Origin: Pectinatus sp.
GTDB taxonomy: Bacteria; Bacillota; Negativicutes; Selenomonadales; Selenomonadaceae
Direction of reading: 5' to 3'
Assembly (NCBI GenBank): GCA_020025135.1
Contig: JAHHSQ010000002.1
Coordinates: 39,938 to 103,937, forward strand
Length of the DNA: 64,000 nt
The notes beneath the pieces were generated by a model. That model saw only the letters and a list, made by a program, of their open reading frames with translations, had not been told where the DNA came from and ran no database searches. Made by a program: the position numbers and the translations under genes. The first letter of the stretch is position 1; the number at the start of each line of letters is the position of its first letter. Positions 17,475 to 26,605 of the stretch are shown piece by piece.

Positions 17475-17927
17475 ATTTTCACCTTTTAAAATACATTACA
17501 ACCAATTATAATCGCACTAAAATGGTTTATTAAATAGAGATAATCTTTCTAATACTGATTAATACATATAGCTAAATAATGCTACTACAATCGGCTTTCA
17601 CTTTTTACGACTGATTATAATACAAAACAGAGAAAAAAACAACTATTTTCCTATTTCCCAGCTTCTAGTTTTCCCATAATATACTGACTTAACGTGCCAA
17701 ATTTTCTTTGTATTTTAGATGATTTTGTTATACAATTACTTCTGATTAATAATAAAAATTTATCATATATAACTCCTTCTCAAAATATTTATTGTTTTCT
17801 AAATTTGAGTAATAAGCTATATCTTAATGTGATAAAGGATATTAACATACCTCCTTTTGTAAAAAATTATTTTTCTTATATCTAATAAATTAGAAGGTTC
17901 TTCCATCACAAAGAAAGGAATTTTTTT
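17475..17927. other. AT-rich intergenic region with a candidate promoter for the amidase gene
   Basis: About 450 bases without a credible gene. It should contain the left end of the IS200-type element, which I could not delimit. A TTGTAT-17-TACAAT match at 17708-17736 (plus strand) could be the promoter of the amidase gene at 17928, but in DNA this AT-rich such matches arise by chance. Confidence 0.4.
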
Positions 17928-19073
17928 ATGTCTATTCGTCCTTCCCTCTCTCATACCTTTTTTCTCTTCCTCTTTTGCCTGTGTTGCCTTAGCCAATTTT
18001 CTTGTATTCAAGCTGCACCAGTGCAACAAAGCGCCCCAGCTACCATAAATGCCATCCGTTATAACACCGATGCAAAAAAAACCCGCATTGTTTTTGATTT
18101 CGGTCAAGAAGTTGATTACAGGGTATTTGCTCTATCTCAACCCAACCGCATTGTCATTGATATAAAAGGGGCTACTTTAAATACAAAAACAAAACGCGAT
18201 TATCAATTTGATAAAGCTTATCTCCAAAAAATGCGCCTTGGACAATTTGACCCCAATACCGTCCGTGTTGTATTAGTGAGCAATGCACTACGCAGTCAAT
18301 ATGACGTCTTTTCTCTCCCAGGGAAAAATTCTTACCGCCTCGTCATCGATTTTTACAACAATCAAATACCATCTCCATCGGTAACTGTGCCGAAAATTAC
18401 GCCCAAGCCATCATTACCAATAACGCCACCGGTAAAGCCAAATATAACCTCCCCTACTCCTTCTCCCTCCAAGAGTGAAGCAGCTAACTCTAATCCCCTT
18501 GCTGGTAAAATTATTGCCATTGACCCAGGACACGGTGGCAATGATTCTGGAGCCTTAGGGCCTAACAATGGGGAAGAAAAACTGGCAACTTTAGGTATTT
18601 CACTAAAATTGCGTACCATGTTAGAAAAAGCTGGTGCTAAAGTAATAATGACGCGTACCACAGATACGTCGGTCGCTTCTCCTGATGCTACCGACGTAGA
18701 AGAATTACAAGCTCGTTGTGACATTGCCGACAAGGCCCATGCGGATATTTTTATTAGCATTCATAATGACTCCTTTATCGATGAAGATGCTGATGGCACA
18801 TCTACCTATTACTATGTGGATGGTAGCAACCAAAGTAAAGCCTTGGCCAATGATATTCGAGAAACATTAGTAGCGACCATCAATCGCCCTGATAGAGGCA
18901 CACGTAGTTGCAATTTTTACGTTTTAAAACATACTAATATGCCAGCTACATTGGTAGAAGCTGCCTTTATTTCTAATCCGATTGAAGAAAAACTGTTGAT
19001 GTCTCCCGATGGACAAGAACAAGTAGCTAAGGGTATCTTTTTAGGCATCAAAAAATATTTTTCACAAAATTAA
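17928..19073 (+). CDS. N-acetylmuramoyl-L-alanine amidase (AMIN + amidase_3), exported
   Basis: Peptidoglycan hydrolase of the AmiA/B/C type. It has a signal peptide (residues 1-29, ending SCIQAAPV), an AMIN targeting domain (about 40-140), a proline-rich linker (about 145-185), then the zinc amidase domain. The first zinc His lies in AIDPGHGGNDSGA, a Glu follows in NGEEKLATL, the second His is in ISIHNDS, and the catalytic Glu is in VEAAFISNP. The ribosome site AAAGAAAGGA precedes the ATG. It is transcribed away from its neighbours and ends at a strong terminator. It cuts stem peptides from glycans during cell separation. Confidence 0.95.
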   Translation: MSIRPSLSHTFFLFLFCLCCLSQFSCIQAAPVQQSAPATINAIRYNTDAKKTRIVFDFGQEVDYRVFALSQPNRIVIDIKGATLNTKTKRDYQFDKAYLQKMRLGQFDPNTVRVVLVSNALRSQYDVFSLPGKNSYRLVIDFYNNQIPSPSVTVPKITPKPSLPITPPVKPNITSPTPSPSKSEAANSNPLAGKIIAIDPGHGGNDSGALGPNNGEEKLATLGISLKLRTMLEKAGAKVIMTRTTDTSVASPDATDVEELQARCDIADKAHADIFISIHNDSFIDEDADGTSTYYYVDGSNQSKALANDIRETLVATINRPDRGTRSCNFYVLKHTNMPATLVEAAFISNPIEEKLLMSPDGQEQVAKGIFLGIKKYFSQN

Positions 19074-19112
19074 AGACTAACCACCCGCACAATGCTGGGT
19101 GGTTAGTCTTTT
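19073..19112. terminator. Bidirectional terminator between the amidase and hisA-like genes
   Basis: Arms AAGACTAACCACCC / GGGTGGTTAGTCTT with a 10-base loop and a T run on the plus strand. It closes the amidase gene and sits directly after the true (3' exon) stop codon of the hisA-like gene on the minus strand. Confidence 0.88.
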
Positions 19113-19113
19113 C

Positions 19114-20294
19114 TTATTCATCCAATAATTTTTGAGCTTCTCGTAAATCAATTGCTCCAGTATAAAGCGCCTTTCCACTGTATCATGAGGAATATCCTTC
19201 CTCTACCTTGTTCACACCAGGACGCAACTCCTAGTGTAGTTCTAAACTAAACTTCTTCCATTTTCATGGAAGCACAGACTATATCTTATCCTACAGCTTG
19301 ACCTGTTTAGGCCTGTCCATATCCCCAGCCTACCGCTTGCTAGGTACTCCCCTCAAGAGGGATAGTCGTTGAGCTTTCTCTTCTTCAGAGCTTAGTTGCT
19401 GATTGCCCATTTAAAAAACACTTAGGATTTAACCATATGCCATGTCGTCAATTTTTTCTATTTTCATCACCATCACGAAGCATTTTTTCAACTGTGCGTT
19501 GTGGTTTAACGACCTTTAGGGATTTCCAGCAGTTAAAACAGTATGGGATGACTTCTCGTCACCACTATGTACTTATTACTAAATACACTGACTGTCTAGT
19601 TCAAAACCCTATAAATAGGGCTATCGCTTTCAATCAAAGCGCCACAAATACCATCTTTTTCATGTTCTTGTAAAACCTTTAGTTCATCTAAGGAAGAGAG
19701 TCCACCAGCTACAATCAACTGCATTCCAGTATGTTGGGCTAAGACGGTTGCTTCCTTTATATTAAGCCCTAATAAAGTGCCATCTCGCACTATATCCGTG
19801 TATAAAACAGTTTGAACACCTAAATTTCGCACGTGCTTAATGAGGTCAATGGCAGAAATATTCGTCTTCATTTCCCATCCGTCTATAGCTGCTACTCCAT
19901 CTTTGACATCTACTGCCACAATAATTTTACCTGAATATTTTTGACAAGCAGCCGAAATAACGTCTGGTTTATGCACAGCCGTAGAACCCATGACGACAAA
20001 ATCAACACCTAGTCCCAATAGTTCGTCAATCTGTTCCATACTGTGCACTCCACCCCCAAATTGGATAGGAACATCAATTTCTGAAATGATTTGCTTTAAA
20101 AGATTCTTGTTATACGACTTGTTCTTAGTAGTGCCATCTAAATCTACAATGTGCAATCGCTTAGCCCCTTCACTACACCAATGTTTTATGAAGGCCAACG
20201 GATTAGTAGATAAGACTGTTTCCTTGGAAAAGTCACCTCTAAATAAACAAATACACTGTCCATGATGCAGATAAATAGCCGGTATTAACCACAT
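19114..20294 (-). CDS. HisA-family protein, gene split by a group I intron (exons 19633-20294 and 19114-19177)
   Basis: A (beta/alpha)8-barrel of the HisA/HisF family. The 5' exon alone appears truncated. Joining base 19633 to 19177 gives 726 bases, 241 residues, and restores the phosphate-binding motif GALIGKALYTG plus a normal C terminus (AIDLREAQKLLDE). Other barrel motifs present are QFGGGVHS, VAVDVKDG (the second catalytic Asp), YTDIVRDGT and VAGGLSS. The first catalytic Asp of HisA (position 8, usually PAIDL) is Tyr here (PAIYL), so classical ProFAR isomerase activity is doubtful. It is the last gene of the outer-membrane cluster, with no other his genes nearby; a non-histidine role is inferred. 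Confidence 0.88.
19178..19632 (-). ncRNA. Group I self-splicing intron (455 nt, ORF-less) in the hisA-like gene
   Basis: All four conserved core elements are readable on the minus strand. P is CTGCTGGAAATCCCTAAAG (19514-19532) and Q lies at 19391-19411 (AATGGGCAATCAGCAAC). R is GCTCAACGACTATC (19361-19374) and S is AAGATATAGTCTGT (19274-19287); R and S form P7. The 5' exon ends in U (19633) and the intron ends in G (19178). The internal guide GUCAG (19588-19592) pairs with the exon end UUGAU, placing a U.G pair at the splice site. Excision restores the reading frame exactly. No homing endonuclease is encoded. Confidence 0.9.
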
Positions 20295-20318
20295 GAAAAT
20301 CCCTCACAATTCTCTAAT

Positions 20319-20852
20319 TTAATTTTCTCTATCTGCCATCTGTAATAGATACAAAAAATCATTTCTTTTTTGAGTACGCTGACAATTGTGATGTGCAGCT
20401 ATTATATACGCGAAGCGCTTGGCCCCTTGTGCGCAAAGGCGCTTCGCTCCAATTAGAGCATGATATCGATAAACATAAAGGGCATGGCATCTATTTTTCC
20501 AAAAACCACCTTGCCCTTTCCGAGCCAGCCTTTTAATTAAACTAGCCGGAAGCAAGACCGCTAAGACCTTATCGCCAATCGTCACTTCACCGGCAAGACG
20601 CCCAATATCGTGCAAAAGGCCCAATTTAAGCAAAATACGCTGACTAGCCTTGCCATAGTGTTTTTCCCTAGCTAACCGCTCGGCAGTTTTGGCTACCCGA
20701 TAGGCGTGATATTGGTCAAAAATAGCCATACCATAAAATAATTTTCTTTCTGAAATGGACAGATACTGGGCGACAAAATCTCGTTCATTCTGCGATAAAT
20801 TAGCTGTAACAGCACAGTAAAACTGTTCTATTCTTTTGAAAAAAAACAACAT
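20319..20852 (-). CDS. HD-domain protein
   Basis: A 177-residue cytoplasmic protein of the HD metal-dependent phosphohydrolase superfamily. The metal ligands appear as His in QYHAYRVAKTAE, the His-Asp pair in LLHDIGRLAGE, and a later His in IIAAHHN. Relatives hydrolyse nucleotides or phospho-signals; the substrate cannot be told. It lies between yqgF-like and hisA-like genes at the end of the outer-membrane cluster, with short spacers. Confidence 0.8.
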   Translation of the reverse strand: MLFFFKRIEQFYCAVTANLSQNERDFVAQYLSISERKLFYGMAIFDQYHAYRVAKTAERLAREKHYGKASQRILLKLGLLHDIGRLAGEVTIGDKVLAVLLPASLIKRLARKGQGGFWKNRCHALYVYRYHALIGAKRLCAQGAKRFAYIIAAHHNCQRTQKRNDFLYLLQMADREN

Positions 20853-20876
20853 CGTTTTTCCCCACCAATTAATGAT

Positions 20877-21290
20877 TCATTTTAATTTATCTAGATAACG
20901 ATAGGCGATAGCTACCGCAGCAAAATCATCTACTGGACCGGGGGGGACTAAAAATCCCTGCGGTACAAATTTTCTCCATCCCCGAGGTGGACAAAAGCGC
21001 CAATATAATTTCCGTGCCATATCCGTAGTCCGGTACTCGTTCACCACAACTAAGGATAGCATTGGAAATTCGGTTTTCAAAAGCGCCGCCGTCTTAGCAC
21101 TTGTTGTCCCATTGCCAAGAAGAACTTTTGCTATATGAAACTGAGCTAACCATTCTCGTACTGTGTCTATTAAAGAAGCTCTCGTGACAATCACTCGAAT
21201 TAAGATTTTCCTATTATTTCCCACAACGGCCAGGCCACATTTATCTGAACCAGGGTCAATTGCTAAATAATTTTTATCTTTTGGCACCAT
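20877..21290 (-). CDS. YqgF/RuvX-like RNase H-fold protein
   Basis: A 137-residue protein with the RNase H-fold signature YLAIDPGSDKCGLAVV at the N terminus, VLLGNGTTSAKTA, a Glu in VVNEYRTTDMARKLYW, and the closing Asp in PVDDFAAVAIAYRYL. These correspond to the acidic active-site residues of YqgF/RuvX nucleases (pre-16S rRNA processing, Holliday-junction-like). It is divergent from canonical RuvX and is probably a paralogue. It overlaps the end of the DUF3084 gene by 17 bases, showing translational coupling. Confidence 0.75.
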   Translation of the reverse strand: MVPKDKNYLAIDPGSDKCGLAVVGNNRKILIRVIVTRASLIDTVREWLAQFHIAKVLLGNGTTSAKTAALLKTEFPMLSLVVVNEYRTTDMARKLYWRFCPPRGWRKFVPQGFLVPPGPVDDFAAVAIAYRYLDKLK

Positions 21291-22455
21291 TATTCATTAC
21301 TCTCTCTACTTTTAACAATAAATGCAGAGGACCCAATACATATGTATTGCCACGTGAATATGCCGACAGTTCTATGTCCCCCTTCATAGGCGTGATATCG
21401 TCAATGACATTGTAAAGTTGTTCCATGTTAATAACGCCAATAGAACCATGCAACGGGTCTGGCAAAATGCCTTTTTCCGAAGCACTAATATTGACATCAC
21501 GCAGAAAAAAGAACATCGCCTGTTGCGCTGATTGACGCGTACCATTGAGGACAAATTTATCGCGCCTAATTAATTCCCCAGTACTATAAATTAATTTATT
21601 GGGGAAAAGCTGAACACTAGTAATAATTGGTTCCCCCTGCACAATATTTGCAGCAGCTACCAAACGAATGGCCATAGAATGACCATTTGCCAATTTTTGC
21701 AAAGTATCCTCATATTCTAACGGATACATATAAATGCCAGAATGAGCCGTAATATAACGACCAAGTCGTTCTGCAACCTTGGTATTGGCAATAACAATGA
21801 CCTTTTTTAATTCTGTCTCTGCTGCTGTTCGATTGTGTACTGCCGGCAACGTGGTCGAATAAATCAATTCTCCAGCTTGATATACAATTCTTTTACTACT
21901 CAAATCTACATTGCGTTGCAATAAATTTTCATTTTCGGTATGCAGTCTATCATTTTGTAAAACTAATTTTTTATTTGTATCCTGAAAGAGCAAATTATCT
22001 TGATGTAATTTGCCATTTTCTTGCTCTAAAGTAGCATTATCTGCCAATAATTTTTTCTGATGCTCTTGCAAAGCCCTAGTATCAGATTCCGCTTTTTTCA
22101 GTTTTTGCAAATTTTCTTTTAATTTTTGTTGCATGTCTTTTTGTTCAGATTTAGCTTTCTGCAAGGCACTTTTCGCTAAATTTAAACTGCGTTGACTATC
22201 CTGAATTTGAGTCTGCAATTTTTCCATGCCAAAAAGTGCTGTACGCACATTCTGTGAACTGATGGACATGACAGCTAATGTACTAGTTGTAATAGCTATG
22301 CCAGTTACAATTGTCACAAATACGGAAGTATGGCGAGGGCGCATACCAAAAAGCGTCAAACGCTTTTTCCCTACCTTACTTCCCAATCTATCACCAATAA
22401 AAGCGATTAGTCCACCAATTACAATTAAAACTACAACAAGGACCACGCCATACAT
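21274..22455 (-). CDS. DUF3084 membrane-anchored coiled-coil protein
   Basis: A 393-residue protein. One membrane helix lies at the N terminus (about 3-20). It is followed by the family block GDRLGSKVGKKRLTLFGMRPRHTS and a second helix (about 46-66), then a long coiled coil (about 75-195) and a globular C-terminal domain. The function of DUF3084 is not known. Its fixed place next to lptF/G and lptB suggests an envelope role, perhaps in LPS export, but that is inference. Confidence 0.85.
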   Translation of the reverse strand: MYGVVLVVVLIVIGGLIAFIGDRLGSKVGKKRLTLFGMRPRHTSVFVTIVTGIAITTSTLAVMSISSQNVRTALFGMEKLQTQIQDSQRSLNLAKSALQKAKSEQKDMQQKLKENLQKLKKAESDTRALQEHQKKLLADNATLEQENGKLHQDNLLFQDTNKKLVLQNDRLHTENENLLQRNVDLSSKRIVYQAGELIYSTTLPAVHNRTAAETELKKVIVIANTKVAERLGRYITAHSGIYMYPLEYEDTLQKLANGHSMAIRLVAAANIVQGEPIITSVQLFPNKLIYSTGELIRRDKFVLNGTRQSAQQAMFFFLRDVNISASEKGILPDPLHGSIGVINMEQLYNVIDDITPMKGDIELSAYSRGNTYVLGPLHLLLKVERVMNNGAKR

Positions 22456-22484
22456 ATCTATATTTCCCTTCTATGTTCATTTTA

Positions 22485-23567
22485 TCAAGAGGCAGCTTTT
22501 TTGATGAGATAAATGCCAATAATTCCGCCAATCAAATTCGGTAACCAAACAGCGAACATAGGTGGTACTCCTATTCTGCCAATGACATCCGCTATCGTCA
22601 TAAAAGCATAATATATAAAGATGATAATAATACTGAGACCAAAACCAATAGAAGAACTATTACGATTGGGTTGTACTCCCAATGGAGCACCAATCATCGC
22701 AAAGACCAAACTAGCCACTGGAATTGAAATACGCTGATACAGTTCTACTTGTAATTCCGTAGTATCAACGCTTTGACTTTTCATGATTTTAATTTGATGT
22801 TTCAATTCCCGCATCGTCATCTCTTCTGGTTTTTTCTGTTCCCGCAAAATTGTCTGCGGGTTTTCTTCTATCGGTAATTTTTGTACGTTGAAATTCATGG
22901 TATTGGACATTTCATTATGAGCAATCGTATAAATTATGCCGTTGTGCAAAATCCATTCTCCACTCTGCCAGTTGGCATATTCCGCATTTTCTACATGTAC
23001 CAATTTCCCATCAGCAAAATCCTGCATGGTAATACCTTCCATGTGATTGTTTTCTGCATTAAAACGACGCGCATAAATCAAGCGTTTAATCTTACCATCT
23101 TGAATATCCTTAATGATGATGTGATTGCGAGAAGTCAAGGCCTTATTATGCTCAATTTCATAGTGCACGACATCAGCATAGGCCTGATTTGACCATGGAA
23201 CAACATATTCATTAAACGCTATAGACAGTATAGATACACAAACTCCCACAGCTAAAACTGGCGTAATAATGCGATAAAAACTAATGCCACATGATTTCAT
23301 GGCAATAATTTCACTCGCCCCAGACATTTTACCAAATACCAATAGCGAAGCTAATAACATGGACATGGGAAAACACCACAGCATGATAGCCGGTAAACTA
23401 TAAATGAGCAGGCGCAATACTGCCGAAAAAGATGCCCCATATTGGGTTACATATTGTGCTATTCTAAATAACGTCCCCGAGCCTAAAAATACAGCGGCAA
23501 AAGCACAGACGCCAAAAAGAAATGACCACAGCACTTCTTTTAAAATATATCGATCTAAAATACGCAT
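22485..23567 (-). CDS. LPS export permease of the LptF/LptG family
   Basis: Inner-membrane subunit of the Lpt ABC exporter that extracts LPS into the periplasmic bridge. It has 360 residues: an N-terminal helix after MRILDRYILKEV, six membrane segments in two groups, and a periplasmic beta-jellyroll domain between them (about 130-255). Only one such gene is visible in this cluster, so either the transporter is a homodimer or the partner is elsewhere. It is followed by DUF3084 and preceded by lptB. The start has GGAG eight bases upstream. Confidence 0.92.
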   Translation of the reverse strand: MRILDRYILKEVLWSFLFGVCAFAAVFLGSGTLFRIAQYVTQYGASFSAVLRLLIYSLPAIMLWCFPMSMLLASLLVFGKMSGASEIIAMKSCGISFYRIITPVLAVGVCVSILSIAFNEYVVPWSNQAYADVVHYEIEHNKALTSRNHIIIKDIQDGKIKRLIYARRFNAENNHMEGITMQDFADGKLVHVENAEYANWQSGEWILHNGIIYTIAHNEMSNTMNFNVQKLPIEENPQTILREQKKPEEMTMRELKHQIKIMKSQSVDTTELQVELYQRISIPVASLVFAMIGAPLGVQPNRNSSSIGFGLSIIIIFIYYAFMTIADVIGRIGVPPMFAVWLPNLIGGIIGIYLIKKAAS

Positions 23568-23578
23568 CCACTCTACTC

Positions 23579-24298
23579 CTATAGTTTAAAATTATCACCC
23601 AAATAAAACTTACGAGCCATCTCATTAGCAGCAATTTCTTCACTACTACCAGAAACCAAAATTTTCCCATCACTCATAATATAGGCTCTTTCTACAATGC
23701 TCAAGGTTTCACGCACACTATGGTCAGTAATGAGAATACCCATTCCCCGTTTAGCTAAATAAGAAATTATACTCTGTATATCTGCAACTGCCAAAGGGTC
23801 AATACCAGCAAACGGTTCATCTAACAAGATAAATTTGGGCTCTAAAGCTAAACAGCGGGCAATTTCAGCTCTTCTGCGCTCGCCACCAGACAATTGCATT
23901 CCCAATCTATTGCGCACGTGTCCAAGCCCGAACTCCTCTAAAAGGTCTTCCTTCTTTTGCTTTTGCTCTTTCTTAGACAGTTTAGTCATTTCCAAAATAG
24001 CAGCGATATTTTCGTCTACGCTCAATTTGCGAAAAATAGACGATTCTTGCGCCAAGTAACTAACTCCCAAATGAGCACGTTTACACATAGATAATTGCGT
24101 AATATCTCTCTCATCTAACAAAATGCGACCATGATTTGGTTTTTCTATCCCAATTATCATGTAAAATGTAGTAGTTTTACCGGCACCGTTTGGTCCCAAC
24201 AAGCCTACAATTTCCCCTTCGCGAACAGATAGAGAAACATCTCGCACTACATCGCGTTCTTTATAAACTTTCCTCAATCCTGTTGCTTCTAACTTCAC
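23579..24298 (-). CDS. lptB: LPS export ABC ATPase LptB
   Basis: ATPase that powers the Lpt machine. In 239 residues it has Walker A GLLGPNGAGKTT, signature LSGGERRRAEIARCL, Walker B KFILLDEPFAGIDP, and the H-loop ITDHSVRE. The ...DVRETLSI-type end of the LptB subgroup is recognisable. The start is GTG at 24298 with a weak ribosome site. The neighbours lptA, lptC and lptF/G make the assignment secure. Confidence 0.96.
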   Translation of the reverse strand: MKLEATGLRKVYKERDVVRDVSLSVREGEIVGLLGPNGAGKTTTFYMIIGIEKPNHGRILLDERDITQLSMCKRAHLGVSYLAQESSIFRKLSVDENIAAILEMTKLSKKEQKQKKEDLLEEFGLGHVRNRLGMQLSGGERRRAEIARCLALEPKFILLDEPFAGIDPLAVADIQSIISYLAKRGMGILITDHSVRETLSIVERAYIMSDGKILVSGSSEEIAANEMARKFYLGDNFKL

Positions 24299-24346
24299 CT
24301 AATATTTGCTACTTATGTAGCTCTCCTTTCAACTATCTACCATCTA

Positions 24347-25009
24347 TTATTGCTTGCCGAGATAAAGGGTCAATAAATCGCCCCTTAACAGATTATTATT
24401 TTGCATTGCTTCTGCCTTACCTTGCAAAACTAGCTTGCCATCTAATCCAGTATACACAGCTTTGTCACTGTAAGCATCTAAATTCTGTGTGGTGCCAATA
24501 ATATGCACATGGCCGGTAGCAATGACTTTTTTTATTTTTAAATATGCTTCTAAATGCATTGCTGTTATTTGTCCATCCTTTGTACTAATCGTACCACCCT
24601 GAGGTAAAACTACATATTCAGTAACCGTGTTGTACTGTAGCTCCTTCCCATTAAGAACTTTATCTTGGTCTGTAGCATGTACATTGCCAATAGCAATGAG
24701 CTGTTCTTTACTCTGTAACTGTACTTCATTGGCCGTCAAATGCATCGTTTTTTGTTGAGCCTGTACATTTCCCTTCACATAACCAGTATCTGTTTTGCTG
24801 TTATAAAAGGCAATATTCCCAGTAACTTGGCCATCTCCACGTCTGATGATGACATGTCCCTGTGCCTTTATAATACCAGTTTGTGTATTATATTCCAAGG
24901 TATCAGCAGAAAGCGAGTTCGTACTTCCAGCTGCATACGACATGCTCACTAACAGCAACGAAAATAGCGCTGTAAAAAAAACCACCCTACACTTTTTTAA
25001 ATTCTTCAT
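24347..25009 (-). CDS. lptA: Periplasmic LPS-bridge protein LptA (OstA-like)
   Basis: A 220-residue exported protein with a signal peptide (residues 1-26, ending SMSYAAG). The rest is repeating beta strands of the OstA/LptA jellyroll type (for example YNTQTGIIKAQGHVIIRRGD and later IATGHVHIIG), which would stack into the periplasmic LPS bridge. It follows lptC by two bases and precedes lptB. Confidence 0.9.
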   Translation of the reverse strand: MKNLKKCRVVFFTALFSLLLVSMSYAAGSTNSLSADTLEYNTQTGIIKAQGHVIIRRGDGQVTGNIAFYNSKTDTGYVKGNVQAQQKTMHLTANEVQLQSKEQLIAIGNVHATDQDKVLNGKELQYNTVTEYVVLPQGGTISTKDGQITAMHLEAYLKIKKVIATGHVHIIGTTQNLDAYSDKAVYTGLDGKLVLQGKAEAMQNNNLLRGDLLTLYLGKQ

Positions 25010-25011
25010 TC

Positions 25012-25566
25012 TTACTCTTCCTTTACGATATGAGCATTTCCCGACAATTTGAAATCAGAAAAGGAATTCTCACTCTCTATCTTCTCTCCGGTAGCCAGCA
25101 TATTTTTATAGGTGATTTTCACATTACCTACACCTATCAAGATGGATTTATCGGCCTGCCATTGAAACTTATCTGCCTCTAAGTGCATATCCTTGCCCAA
25201 AACTACAACTTTACCTTGTAAAGATATATTTTGATTTTGCTGATTATAGGTACCATTATCTGCCTTTATGATAAGCACACCTTGTGGAGAATGATATTCG
25301 CCACTTACTATTTGCAATTTGGCAATTTTATCCACAGAATTGACTTTAATATGTTTAGCTTTCAATTCCCAAACAAGTTTACCATTTTTCTCCTCTTTAA
25401 TTGTATTTCCCGTATATTCCATTATCTTTGCCGCAGACAAATCTTGCTTTTTGATATGTACTACTGGTTTTGTAAGGACTGCCCAGCAGGCCGCTCCACC
25501 CAACACACAAATTCCGGCTATAACCAAAATGGTGTTTTTATATTGTCGCCATATTTTCATCATCAT
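25012..25566 (-). CDS. lptC: LptC, membrane-anchored LPS export protein
   Basis: A 184-residue bitopic inner-membrane protein with one helix (about 12-30) and a periplasmic LptC-type beta-jellyroll (VWELKAKHIKVN, ADNGTYNQQNQNISLQGKV, EADKFQWQADK). It hands LPS from the permease to LptA. It overlaps the end of the acyltransferase gene by four bases and is tightly followed by lptA. Confidence 0.9.
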   Translation of the reverse strand: MMMKIWRQYKNTILVIAGICVLGGAACWAVLTKPVVHIKKQDLSAAKIMEYTGNTIKEEKNGKLVWELKAKHIKVNSVDKIAKLQIVSGEYHSPQGVLIIKADNGTYNQQNQNISLQGKVVVLGKDMHLEADKFQWQADKSILIGVGNVKITYKNMLATGEKIESENSFSDFKLSGNAHIVKEE

Positions 25567-26462
25567 TGCCTTCCTGATACATGATGTTTGATTTTTTGTT
25601 CCTCAGGGTCTGTATTCCAACGCTTTTGAAACCACAACCATTGGGTAGGATTTTTGCGAATAACATTTTCCACAATTTGGGTCAAACTAATAGTAAAATT
25701 CAACAAATCAGCATCTACATCATCAGTTTTCGGGGCATGCAAAATATCGCCAACTACCAACTTATGTCGCCCATTTGCTTGCCGTAGAATAAAAACTGGA
25801 ACAACCGGAGAAGAAAATTTACGAGCAAAGACAGCTGGTCCCAAAGGAGTGGAAGCAGTACGGCCTAAAAATTTAATAAAGGCTCCGCCAGGGCCAGCAT
25901 CTTGGTCGACCAAAAAGCCCAAAACTTTTCCTTTTTTTAATGCTCTGGCAGCTGCCAACAACTCGCTAGTTCCCCGAGCAAAAACTTCTACCCCCACCAA
26001 TTCCCTATACTCATTTAGGATTCTAGTATGTTGAGAATTAGGCTGGGGTTTAACAATTGTAGTTGTCGGAATATCATTCAATGATAAGGAGGCTGCTAAC
26101 CATTCCCAATTACCGATATGGGCAGTTAAAACCACGCAGCCATGCCTTTCTGCCAAGGCTGTACGTAATTTATCTATACCCTCTGGTTCAACAAAATAAT
26201 TGATATTTTTTTTACTCAAATTTGGCGTGTAAAGAATTTCCATAAATGATCTACCCAAATTGATAAAGGAATTTTTGACCAATTTTTTGGTTTGTTCTTC
26301 ACTATAACCGAGTGAACGTTGCATCTGTTTAATAGCTCGATTCCGCTCTTTCGCAATCAAGTGATAGTACAAAATTCCCAAGCCTTTCCCCAAGGATAAC
26401 AAAACCCGATGGGGCAATAAACACGCACAAAAACTGAGAAACTTTAAAAAACGATATTGCAC
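25563..26462 (-). CDS. Lipid A late acyltransferase (LpxL/HtrB family)
   Basis: Inner-membrane enzyme that adds a secondary acyl chain to Kdo2-lipid IVA. It has 299 residues, the catalytic HX4(D/E) motif HIGNWEW with His115 and Glu120, an LGFLVDQDAGPGG block, and an N-terminal membrane segment. The start is a GTG at 26462 with no clear ribosome site; an in-frame stop lies just upstream, so the start cannot be much earlier. About 140 non-coding bases separate it from kdsC. The regiospecificity (L versus M type) is not decided. Confidence 0.9.
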   Translation of the reverse strand: MQYRFLKFLSFCACLLPHRVLLSLGKGLGILYYHLIAKERNRAIKQMQRSLGYSEEQTKKLVKNSFINLGRSFMEILYTPNLSKKNINYFVEPEGIDKLRTALAERHGCVVLTAHIGNWEWLAASLSLNDIPTTTIVKPQPNSQHTRILNEYRELVGVEVFARGTSELLAAARALKKGKVLGFLVDQDAGPGGAFIKFLGRTASTPLGPAVFARKFSSPVVPVFILRQANGRHKLVVGDILHAPKTDDVDADLLNFTISLTQIVENVIRKNPTQWLWFQKRWNTDPEEQKIKHHVSGRQ

Positions 26463-26605
26463 AATCAGTTTCTGTCATCGGGAACTTGGCAATATCATCG
26501 TCCAAGGTTGCTATTTCCCGACAACTTACTCCTTTTTCCATTTTTTACGCTTCAGACGGGTAACATCGCAACAATATTTACCCAACTATCTAGCCATGAA
26601 ACTGC

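Noticed and set aside
17817..18107. A 96-codon minus-strand frame opposite the amidase signal sequence
   Set aside because: It is antisense to a clear signal peptide and AMIN domain, and has no ribosome site.
19596..20294. A C-terminally truncated hisA ending at 19596
   Set aside because: The missing C terminus is present at 19114-19177 after the intron; the apparent last 12 residues are intron sequence.
26329..26541. A 70-codon minus-strand frame over the start of the lpxL-like gene
   Set aside because: It overlaps the acyltransferase in another frame. Its ATG is near a GGAG, but the peptide shows no family resemblance, and extending the acyltransferase through it would need a frameshift not otherwise supported.
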